The notes under the pieces are model-generated. The model made no database searches. It had not been told where the DNA came from and saw only the letters and a program-made list of their open reading frames with translations. From an uncultured Pelagibacteraceae bacterium (GTDB taxonomy: Bacteria; Pseudomonadota; Alphaproteobacteria; Pelagibacterales; Pelagibacteraceae), in the NCBI GenBank assembly GCA_902630925.1, contig CACOWO010000002.1, positions 55,445-119,444 on the forward strand: 64,000 nt of DNA, given 5' to 3'. The position numbers and the translations under genes were made by a program. Positions 17,831 to 24,504 of the stretch are shown here, one piece after another (position 1 is the first letter of the stretch; every line of letters begins with the position of its first letter).

Positions 17831-18603
17831 GAAAAATAAATTTATCTATTTCTGGATGTATGGGAAGAATGGGTCAACAACTCATTAAATCCTCAAAAAA
17901 AAATAAAAATTTTAAATTAGTCTCTTTAACAGAAAATAGAATAATAAATAAAAAGATTGCAGGGATAAAACCTTTTAAAAATAGTGTTGATGCATTTAAA
18001 AAATCAAATGTGATAATAGACTTTACTGTTCCTAAATGTACATTAGAAATATTAAAAATTGCATCTAAATTAAAAAAAAGAGTTGTTATTGGGACAACAG
18101 GTTTTTCAAAAAAAGAGGAAAATTTAATAAAACAATATTCTAGAAAAATTCCTATACTTAAAGCAGGTAATATGAGTTTAGGCGTAAATTTACTTATGTA
18201 TTTAACTGAGATTGCTTCGAAATCTCTTGGAAATAATTTTTTAAGTAAAGTCTATGAAGTACATCATAAGCATAAAATTGATTATCCGTCAGGCACAGCT
18301 CTGATGTTAGGTAGAGGAATAGCCGATGGGAAAAATAAAAATTTTTACAATTTAATTGGTAGAAAATATTTAAATAAAAGATCATTTCCTTACGCGAGAA
18401 AAATTAATTTTAATTCTATTCGTAAAGGCGAGGTGATTGGTGAGCATGAAGTAAGATTTTCTAGTGGAAAAGAAATTATAAAACTTAACCACGAGTCTTT
18501 TGATAGAGCTTTATATTCAGAGGGTGCATTAACCGCTGCAAATTGGTTAATGTCTAAAAAAGCAGGTCTTTATTCCATGCGAGACCTTCTTAACTTTAAG
18601 TGA
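17827..18603 (+). CDS. dapB: 4-hydroxy-tetrahydrodipicolinate reductase DapB
   Basis: 258 aa, the second step of the lysine/diaminopimelate branch. The NAD(P)-binding start is SGCMGRMGQQL, and the substrate/catalytic block is EVHHKHKIDYPSGTAL. VIGTTGFSKKEE and VIGEHEVRFSS are also family-typical. The dnaK-dnaJ-(small ORF)-dapB-nth order resembles other alphaproteobacteria, where dapB follows dnaJ. The stop overlaps the GTG start of nth by 4 bp (GTGA). Confidence 0.96.
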   Translation: MRKINLSISGCMGRMGQQLIKSSKKNKNFKLVSLTENRIINKKIAGIKPFKNSVDAFKKSNVIIDFTVPKCTLEILKIASKLKKRVVIGTTGFSKKEENLIKQYSRKIPILKAGNMSLGVNLLMYLTEIASKSLGNNFLSKVYEVHHKHKIDYPSGTALMLGRGIADGKNKNFYNLIGRKYLNKRSFPYARKINFNSIRKGEVIGEHEVRFSSGKEIIKLNHESFDRALYSEGALTAANWLMSKKAGLYSMRDLLNFK

Positions 18604-19253
18604 ACAATAAACAAAAAGCTAAAATTATTTTAAGGATATTAAATAAAACATATCCTACAGTTCCTATACCACTAAATTACAAAAATACTTTTACTCTTTT
18701 AGTTTCTGTATTACTCTCTGCACAATGTACAGATGTGAATGTTAATAATGTTACAAAAGATATTTACCCGAAATATAATAAACCAACTCATTTTGTAAAA
18801 CTTGGAAGAAGAAAAATTGAGCGATTAATAAAAAGAATAGGAATATTTAGAGTAAAAGCTAAAAGTATATTTTATTTATCTAAAACCTTAGTTGAAAAAT
18901 ACAAAGGGAAAGTACCAAGCACTTATGAAGAATTAGAGCAGTTACCTGGCGTAGGTCATAAAACTGCAAGTGTTGTAATGTCTCAAGGTTTTGGTTTTCC
19001 TGCTTTTCCAGTAGACACTCATATTCATAGATTAGCTCAAAGATGGGGTTTAACGAATGGCAAAAATGTTGTGCAAACCGAAAAAGATTTAAAAGCAGTC
19101 TTTCCAAAAAAATACTGGAACAGACTTCATCTTCAAATAATTTGGTATGGCAGAGAGTATTGTAAGGCTAGAGATTGTTATGGAATAACTTGTAAAATTT
19201 GCAAAAGCTGTTATCCAAACAGAAAAAAACCTTTTAAAACAAAAAAAGCTTAA
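18600..19253 (+). CDS. nth: Endonuclease III (DNA glycosylase/AP lyase)
   Basis: 217 aa with a GTG start overlapping the dapB stop. It excises oxidised pyrimidines. The helix-hairpin-helix LPGVGHKTASVV contains the catalytic Lys, and FPVDTHIHRLAQRWG contains the catalytic Asp. The C-terminal Fe-S loop has cysteines in the pattern C-x4-C-x4-C-x2-C-x2-C (in CKARDCYGITCKICKSC), whereas the E. coli enzyme uses C-x6-C-x2-C-x5-C. A cluster is still likely, but ligand assignment is uncertain. It abuts the PfkB kinase (TAA then ATG with no spacer). Confidence 0.95.
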   Translation: MNNKQKAKIILRILNKTYPTVPIPLNYKNTFTLLVSVLLSAQCTDVNVNNVTKDIYPKYNKPTHFVKLGRRKIERLIKRIGIFRVKAKSIFYLSKTLVEKYKGKVPSTYEELEQLPGVGHKTASVVMSQGFGFPAFPVDTHIHRLAQRWGLTNGKNVVQTEKDLKAVFPKKYWNRLHLQIIWYGREYCKARDCYGITCKICKSCYPNRKKPFKTKKA

Positions 19254-20183
19254 ATGAAAATCTTAGGAATCGGCAACGCTATCGTTGATGTAATTTGTAA
19301 AGTTGAGGAAAATTTTATTACTCAAAATAAATTAACAAAAAGTACGATGAAGCTTGTAGACGAGGCTGAATTTAAAAAATTATTATCTAATCTTAAAATT
19401 GAAGAAACTGTTTCAGGCGGTTCAGTAGCAAACTCAATAGTAGGTCTCGCGCAACTTGGAAATAAAGTTGGCTTTATAGGAAAGGTCAGTGATGATGATT
19501 TAGGTAATAAGTATGAAGAAGGACTGAAAAAAGAAAAAGTACAATTCTTTTATTCTAAAAAAAAAGAAGTAATTCCAACGGGAACTTGTTTAATATTAAT
19601 TACCCCTGACTCTGAAAGAACAATGGTAACATTTCTTGGTACTGCAGGTAAAATTAATGAAAACGATATTGACAAAAGTGCTGTGAAGAATAGTGAAATT
19701 TTATTTTTAGAAGGTTATCTTTGGGATGAAGGTGAACCAAAGAAAGCATTTGATAAAGCTATAAATAATGCAAATAAAGTTGCAATGTCATTATCGGATC
19801 TGTTCTGTGTAGAAAGACATAAATCAAGTTTTCTAGAATTAGTTAAAAATAAATTAGATATAACGTTTGCAAATGAGCAAGAAATTATGTCGTTAATTGA
19901 TACTAAAAAATTCGATGATGTTATTAGTTTTGCTAAAGAAACAAACAAATTAATTGTTATTACACGTGGGGAAAAAGGTGCGATCGCAATTAATAAAAAT
20001 GAAATTGAAGAATGTTCTGCGAAAAAGAATCTTCAAATAAAAGATTTAACGGGTGCAGGAGATTTGTTTGCTGGTGGTTATTTGCATGGTTTAATTAATA
20101 ATAAATCTACAAAAGAAAGTTTAGAAACTGCAACAGAAATGTCCTCTAAAGTCATTCAAATAATAGGAGCAAGACTTAATTGA
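19254..20183 (+). CDS. PfkB-family carbohydrate/nucleoside kinase (adenosine kinase-like)
   Basis: 309 aa. PfkB signatures: VSGGSVANSIVGLAQLGNKVGFIGKVSDDDLG near the N-terminus, and the anion-hole/catalytic motif DLTGAGDLFAGGYLHGL near the C-terminus. In alphaproteobacteria this subgroup is often annotated as adenosine kinase; fructokinase or another sugar substrate cannot be excluded. It is the last gene of the grpE-to-pfkB block and starts immediately after the nth stop codon. Confidence 0.85.
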   Translation: MKILGIGNAIVDVICKVEENFITQNKLTKSTMKLVDEAEFKKLLSNLKIEETVSGGSVANSIVGLAQLGNKVGFIGKVSDDDLGNKYEEGLKKEKVQFFYSKKKEVIPTGTCLILITPDSERTMVTFLGTAGKINENDIDKSAVKNSEILFLEGYLWDEGEPKKAFDKAINNANKVAMSLSDLFCVERHKSSFLELVKNKLDITFANEQEIMSLIDTKKFDDVISFAKETNKLIVITRGEKGAIAINKNEIEECSAKKNLQIKDLTGAGDLFAGGYLHGLINNKSTKESLETATEMSSKVIQIIGARLN

Positions 20184-20206
20184 TCAAATATATAACAATT
20201 TTTTAT

Positions 20207-20329
20207 TTATAAATAATCTGAATTAGTTTTTTTTCTTTTAAAACTTCCTTTACCCTTTTTTGGTTTGATAACCCTTTTCCTATACTTAGTCGTAAAAAGA
20301 TCTTTTGCTATCTTGTTTCTTTTTTTCAC
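20207..20329 (-). CDS. arfA: ArfA-like alternative ribosome-rescue factor (small ORF)
   Basis: A 40-aa basic protein beginning with GTG at 20327-20329; its start overlaps the stop of the upstream regulator by 4 bp (GTGA). Residues 5-33 align without gaps to E. coli ArfA as I recall it. The clearest matches are the R-x-R-V core and the K-x-KKGKGS-[YF]-x-RK block (RKRVIKPKKGKGSFKRKK here). ArfA binds stalled non-stop ribosomes and recruits RF2 as a backup to tmRNA. Length, charge and the conserved block support it; the hydrophobic C-terminal extension of E. coli ArfA is absent. Only 23 bp separate its stop from the end of the convergent pfkB gene. Confidence 0.75.
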   Translation of the reverse strand: MKKRNKIAKDLFTTKYRKRVIKPKKGKGSFKRKKTNSDYL

Positions 20330-20928
20330 AAATAATACCCATCTTTATTATTAAGAATAAAGTTATTATCCATAAATTTTTCAGAAATCTTTTTTCTTAA
20401 TCTATAAATGTGCGTCTCAACTGTGTGTGTATCTGCATCAGAAGAATAATTCCAAACATGAGACAAAATATTGTCCTTTGAAATTGGTTTATTTCTTTTT
20501 AAAAATAACTCGAGAAGATGAACCTCTTTTTCTGTTAGGATTATATGATCATCTAAATAAGATAATTTTTTTTCATTTTTATTTAGTAAGTAATTTTTAA
20601 TCTTAATTGAGGAGTTCAAATTAAATTTTTTTTTTGCTTCTGTGCTCTCAATTACAGAGTTTAACTCTTTTATAGATGTAGGTAATTCTAAGTCTGCATC
20701 ACAATTATAATTAAAATCTTTTGATTTTCCTGCACATATTTTTATACAGTCAATGTTTTTAATTAATTGTGCTTGTTCTTTATTTTGTAAAGCATGAGTA
20801 TGAAAAAGTATAATATTTGGATTATTCGTATAATCTAATATAGGATTAAACTTTAAAAATTTTTTAATTTCATTTAAAGTTGAAATAAATGAGGTAGGAC
20901 CTAGAAGTAAAACATTTAACTTGTGCAT
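20326..20928 (-). CDS. OmpR/PhoB-type response regulator with degenerate receiver
   Basis: 200 aa. Residues ~125-200 are a clear winged-helix trans_reg_C domain (LTEKEVHLLELFLKRNKPIS, TVETHIYRLRKKI). Residues 1-90 look like a receiver fold (NVLLLGPTSF, PNIILFHTHA), but the phosphoacceptor Asp position after strand 3 reads His43 and the N-terminal acidic pair is missing. It therefore probably does not respond to phosphorylation. No histidine kinase is nearby. It is divergent from the L,D-transpeptidase (start codons touching at 20923-20928) and overlaps the ArfA-like start. DNA-binding regulator is secure; target unknown. Confidence 0.85.
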   Translation of the reverse strand: MHKLNVLLLGPTSFISTLNEIKKFLKFNPILDYTNNPNIILFHTHALQNKEQAQLIKNIDCIKICAGKSKDFNYNCDADLELPTSIKELNSVIESTEAKKKFNLNSSIKIKNYLLNKNEKKLSYLDDHIILTEKEVHLLELFLKRNKPISKDNILSHVWNYSSDADTHTVETHIYRLRKKISEKFMDNNFILNNKDGYYL

Positions 20929-21423
20929 ATTCTAATAAACAAAAAAAAACTCACTTATAATAACTATAAAGTAAAATGTTCTATAGGTAAAAGGGGAATT
21001 GGCAATAAAAAGCGAGAAGGAGATCTAATAACACCAAAGGGCGTCTTTAAAATTAAATATATACTTTACAGAAAAGATAGAATTAAAAGAATTCAAACAA
21101 AAATTAACAAATTCATAATAAAGAAAAATATGGGCTGGTGCGATGACCCTAAGTCAAAGGAGTATAATAAACTTGTTAATTTACCGTTTAAATACAGTTA
21201 TGAAAAACTTTATAGAAGGGATAACATTTACGATATTCTATTAGTGCTTAATTATAATATGGCCCCTATTAAGAAGAGTAAGGGTAGTGCAATTTTTATT
21301 CATGTGGCTAAAAAAAACTACCAAAAAACTGAAGGATGTATAGGTCTAAAAAAAAATCATTTGGTAAAGATTATTCAAGATTTGAAAAAAAATACCAAGG
21401 TTAAGATCGTGAACCAAAAATAG
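20923..21423 (+). CDS. L,D-transpeptidase (YkuD/ErfK family, COG3786 type)
   Basis: 166 aa, GTG start. The catalytic block GSAIFIHVAKKNYQKTEGCIGL contains the conserved His and the catalytic Cys in TEGC. The N-terminal half has CSIGKRGIGNKKREGDLITPKG, typical of the alphaproteobacterial YkuD group related to COG3786. No signal peptide is visible, so export is unclear. Homologues make 3-3 crosslinks or attach lipoproteins to peptidoglycan; the reaction here is inferred. Its end overlaps yggS (convergent) by 23 bp, and its GTG start lies within the first 6 bp of the divergent regulator gene. Confidence 0.85.
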   Translation: MHILINKKKLTYNNYKVKCSIGKRGIGNKKREGDLITPKGVFKIKYILYRKDRIKRIQTKINKFIIKKNMGWCDDPKSKEYNKLVNLPFKYSYEKLYRRDNIYDILLVLNYNMAPIKKSKGSAIFIHVAKKNYQKTEGCIGLKKNHLVKIIQDLKKNTKVKIVNQK

Positions 21424-22051
21424 AACTACCTACTCTTACGAAGTTTGATCCATGCCTTACAGCATCTAAGTAATCTGCTGACATACCCATGCTTAAATTT
21501 TCAAGTGATAATGATTTATTTAACTCATTTAAAGTCTTAAAATATTTATCAGTATTTTCGTCATTAGGAGGAATTATCATTAAGCCTTTAATGTTTAAAT
21601 TAATTTCATTTATACAATAGTTATAAAAACCCTCTAATTCGTTTACGGGTATTCCTGATTTTTGAATTTCATTACCAATATTAATTTGTATGAAATATTT
21701 TAAATCTTTATTTAAGCTCTTTTGGTGTTTTGAAAGATTATCAGCTAATTTTTGATTATCTACAGAATGAATATAGTCAAATAATTTTACAGCATCTTTT
21801 GCTTTATTCGTCTGTAATTTGCCAATCATATGAAGTTTAAGTTCTTGATTAATTTTTTTTTGTTCTGTCCATTTTGACATAGCTTCTTGAACTTTATTTT
21901 CCCCAAAATGTAAGTGTCCGTGATCAATTAGTGGCTGTATGTATTCTAAAGGGAATGTTTTGCTCACGGCTATAATATTTACTGTTTTGCTCGGTTTTAA
22001 AGATGATATTTTAGATTTTATTTTTTCAAATCTATCAATTATTGTGTTCAT
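21401..22051 (-). CDS. YggS/PLPBP-family pyridoxal-phosphate homeostasis protein
   Basis: 216 aa, a single-domain alanine-racemase-like barrel. The PLP lysine is K31 in IIAVSKTFP. Further family signatures are HFGENKVQEAMSKW, LHMIGKLQTNKAK and GLMIIPPN with LSMGMSADYLDAVRHGSNFVRVGSSIFG. It binds PLP and influences vitamin B6 and amino-acid pools; no catalytic activity is established for the family. Its ATG is directly adjacent to the ATG of the divergent ThiE-like gene (CATATG at 22049-22054). Confidence 0.93.
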   Translation of the reverse strand: MNTIIDRFEKIKSKISSLKPSKTVNIIAVSKTFPLEYIQPLIDHGHLHFGENKVQEAMSKWTEQKKINQELKLHMIGKLQTNKAKDAVKLFDYIHSVDNQKLADNLSKHQKSLNKDLKYFIQINIGNEIQKSGIPVNELEGFYNYCINEINLNIKGLMIIPPNDENTDKYFKTLNELNKSLSLENLSMGMSADYLDAVRHGSNFVRVGSSIFGSRS

Positions 22052-22624
22052 ATGTTTACTAAAAAAAATAAATATTTTTTATTTATAGAAAGTATCAAAG
22101 ATATAAGTTTAGAAAACATAAAAATACGAAATAAATTTTCAATAATTTATCGAAATACTAAAAAAGCAGAAGATTTAAACAATCTTCTTAAATTTAGGCG
22201 ATATTGCAAGTTAAAAGCGATAAAATTTTATATAGCTAACAATTATCAACTTGCTGCTTCATTAAACGCTGATGGAATTTATTTATCCTCCTTTAATAAA
22301 AGTCTCGCTAGTTTATTTTATAGAAAAATAAATTTTAAAGTAATCGGATCTGCACATAATTTTAGAGAAATAGCCTTAAAGAAAAAACAAGGTTGTTCTT
22401 TTGTTTTATTATCTAAATTGTTTATGGTTGATTATGATAAAAAAGCTCCCTACTTGGGAATTTTAAAGTTTAATAACTTCTCAAAAATTTCTGGAAAGCT
22501 GATACCCCTTGGTGGAATAAATACAAATAATTTAAACTCTTTAAGAAATGTGAGTTGTGAAGGATTTGCATTATTATCTGAGGTAAAAAAAAAGCCGGCT
22601 AAAATTTTTAGCCGGCTTTTTTAA
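22052..22624 (+). CDS. ThiE/TenI-like protein with degenerate active site
   Basis: 190 aa, a TIM-barrel of the thiamine-phosphate-synthase/TenI type. Recognisable blocks: NYQLAASLNADGIYLSSFN, FKVIGSAHNFREI, FVLLSKLFMV and IPLGGINTNNL. The usual ThiE residues in the HLGQxDL block and in GPxFPTxTK are not conserved, so ThiE catalysis is doubtful. The C-terminal 12 codons are a perfect inverted repeat that forms the terminator shared with the porin gene, so the protein ends with the repeat-encoded KPAKIFSRLF. It is divergent from yggS with zero spacing. Confidence 0.75.
   Translation: MFTKKNKYFLFIESIKDISLENIKIRNKFSIIYRNTKKAEDLNNLLKFRRYCKLKAIKFYIANNYQLAASLNADGIYLSSFNKSLASLFYRKINFKVIGSAHNFREIALKKKQGCSFVLLSKLFMVDYDKKAPYLGILKFNNFSKISGKLIPLGGINTNNLNSLRNVSCEGFALLSEVKKKPAKIFSRLF
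22588..22622. terminator. Bidirectional intrinsic terminator, embedded in the end of the ThiE-like ORF
   Basis: Perfect 17-bp inverted repeat (22588-22604 with 22606-22622) around a single T, with GC core AGCCGGCT. The minus strand (porin transcript) has a run of nine T after the stem. The plus strand has six T (22617-22622), the last of which is the first base of the ThiE-like stop codon TAA. It probably serves mainly to end the strongly expressed porin mRNA. Confidence 0.9.
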
Positions 22625-22646
22625 TTATTTAATATACACGTTTAAA

Positions 22647-23735
22647 CTAGAACGCCATTTCTACTGTAAATACAGTGTCTTTAACGTCTTTGTTAGTTGT
22701 GTATGAAGCATTCTCGTGATCGTTCATTGCCACACCTAAAGTCATACCACCCATTGTGTACGAAGCTTGGATACCTGTTGACTCCATAGTGTACTGAGTT
22801 GTAGCTTTTTTCTGTGTTTTTGGCTCTGACTCTTCTTGCTCATAAGAAATTGATAAGTTGTCATTTACGTTAATACCGATTGAGTATTTAGTATTTTCAA
22901 CTGTTTCAACTTGCTCTGTTGCGATTGAGCTCAATGCTAATGCAGCGTACGATTTGCTGTAACCAATTACTGCTGGTCCAACTGCGTATGTTGCATAGTA
23001 AGCGCCTGATTCAGGTGCTTGATCTGTTGCTCCGATTACTCCACTGAATTCTATGTAGTCGGCACCTAATGTTAAACCGTCAACCATTGGAACTTCAGTC
23101 ATTTTTACTTGGTAATGCGTCGCACTATCTCCACCACCATCTAAAGTGATTCCACCTGCAGATGCTGTATCTGGAGTAGCTACTCTGTCGTTCACAGCTC
23201 CTGATTTCAATGCATCTTCAGCAGTAGATCCTGCTGCGTCTGGTGTGTAACCAACTTTAAATGTTACACCATATGGCAATAAACCAGCTGGTGTGTGGTA
23301 TTGAACGTTATCAAAACCATCGATGTCGAATGTATCTGTCATCGCTTCTGCGTATGAAGTATCAGATGGTCTAGCTACTACTGATTGAGAACCAGCGTTA
23401 TCTACACCTAATCCACCTTCACCTAAGAATACTCCAAATGTACCAATTGGAGTTCCGACAGCTAATTTAGCGTCATCGTTTGTTGCACTTGACTCCACAG
23501 TATCGATATCAACTGCGTAAGACCATGTGAAACCGTTATCTAACTCACCGCTAGCACCTAAGGTAAATTCGTTCTCAATACCTAATTGTGGTGTAGCGTT
23601 TGAAGCTGCAGCAGTTCCATCAGATGATGTAATTGCATACGAAGCTTTTGCTGTACCAGTTACAGTTAATTCACCAGCTTTTGCTACGCCGAATGAAAAT
23701 AACACAACTGACAACAATGCTATTAGTTTTTTCAT
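22647..23735 (-). CDS. Major outer-membrane porin
   Basis: 362 aa. Signal peptide MKKLIALLSVVLFSFGVAKA with probable cleavage after Ala20. The mature protein is rich in Gly/Thr/Ser/Ala and acidic residues with alternating beta-strand patterns (ELTVTGTAKASYAI, NGFTWSYAVDID). It ends with an aromatic residue (FTVEMAF), as 16-stranded porins do. Base composition is noticeably less AT-rich than in neighbouring genes, with C- or G-ending codons common, as expected for a highly expressed gene. It has a good ribosome-binding site (AAAGGA, 7 bp before ATG), a long leader and a strong terminator. Substrate specificity cannot be read from the sequence. Confidence 0.88.
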   Translation of the reverse strand: MKKLIALLSVVLFSFGVAKAGELTVTGTAKASYAITSSDGTAAASNATPQLGIENEFTLGASGELDNGFTWSYAVDIDTVESSATNDDAKLAVGTPIGTFGVFLGEGGLGVDNAGSQSVVARPSDTSYAEAMTDTFDIDGFDNVQYHTPAGLLPYGVTFKVGYTPDAAGSTAEDALKSGAVNDRVATPDTASAGGITLDGGGDSATHYQVKMTEVPMVDGLTLGADYIEFSGVIGATDQAPESGAYYATYAVGPAVIGYSKSYAALALSSIATEQVETVENTKYSIGINVNDNLSISYEQEESEPKTQKKATTQYTMESTGIQASYTMGGMTLGVAMNDHENASYTTNKDVKDTVFTVEMAF

Positions 23736-23952
23736 GTTTTATCCTTTTGTTAATTGAAAATTAATTTAATTAATTTCAGATCATTTTTATGGTTTTCCAT
23801 CCTGAATTTCCTTAAAAATGTCCCGTAAAATCGAGATTATTTGGCTATGTGATAATTTTACAACACGTAAAAAAACATTGAAAAACCTAGAAAATGGCCG
23901 TATTTCAGTGTTTTTTAAATGTATTGTCGTATAAAATCAAAATATTAAAAAA
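23736..23952. promoter_or_regulatory. Divergent promoter region between porin and DUF3576 gene
   Basis: This 217-bp spacer is one of the two longest in the window. On the minus strand the porin Shine-Dalgarno AAAGGA is at 23743-23748. On the plus strand a -10-like TATAAA lies at about 23931-23936, just upstream of the DUF3576 ATG. There is no ORF. I see no recognisable riboswitch or long hairpin; exact promoters are not assignable. Confidence 0.4.
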
Positions 23953-24489
23953 ATGAACTATAATATTATCAAAAATATCGTTTTTTCTTGTTTTTTTTTC
24001 ATCTTTTTAAACTCATGTGGAAAAGATTTTTTTAAATATTCTTCTGCAAAAGATAATCCAGTTAGAGGGATTGAAAGAGCAAAAAAAAATGTGTCTGAAG
24101 GTAGAGGGATGAGTTTAAACAAAATGAGAAAGTCTAAAACAACATATGAATTTAGCACATCAAATCCGTTATGGAGGGCATCTTTAGATATTTTAGATTT
24201 TATTCCCATGTCAACGGTTGATTATTCTGGCGGCACAATAGTTTCTGATTGGTATACTGATGGTACTCAAAATGACGAGTCAATTAAAATAACATTGAGG
24301 TTTTTATCAAACGAAGTACAAGCTGGAAGTTTAAAAGTAGTTGTACATAAAAAGAAATGCTCAGCTAATCAAAATTGTTCTATAAGCTTAATTAACAATT
24401 CTATTCTTGTAGATGAGTTACAAAGATCCATTTTAAGAAGAGCGGCTTTGATACAAAAAGAGCAAGCAGAAAATAAGAAAAAAAATTAA
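23953..24489 (+). CDS. DUF3576 family lipoprotein
   Basis: 178 aa with a lipoprotein signal (FFFIFLNSC, lipobox LNSC at about Cys22). The body matches the alphaproteobacterial DUF3576 family: NPLWRASLDILDFIPMSTVDYSGGTIVSDWY, then a basic, coiled C-terminus rich in Lys/Glu. DUF3576 genes typically precede leuS in alphaproteobacteria, as here (15 bp apart). Its function is not known; the link with lptE two genes downstream suggests an envelope role. Confidence 0.85.
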   Translation: MNYNIIKNIVFSCFFFIFLNSCGKDFFKYSSAKDNPVRGIERAKKNVSEGRGMSLNKMRKSKTTYEFSTSNPLWRASLDILDFIPMSTVDYSGGTIVSDWYTDGTQNDESIKITLRFLSNEVQAGSLKVVVHKKKCSANQNCSISLINNSILVDELQRSILRRAALIQKEQAENKKKN

Positions 24490-24504
24490 ATTATCTTTAA
24501 TTTT

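Noticed and set aside
19963-19968. CACGTG inside the PfkB kinase gene as a parS site
   Set aside because: Context TTACACGTGGGG is not palindromic beyond the core.
23736-23952. Riboswitch or structured leader upstream of the porin or DUF3576 gene
   Set aside because: No recognisable conserved riboswitch core or long stem was found by eye; only the Shine-Dalgarno and a weak -10 are visible.
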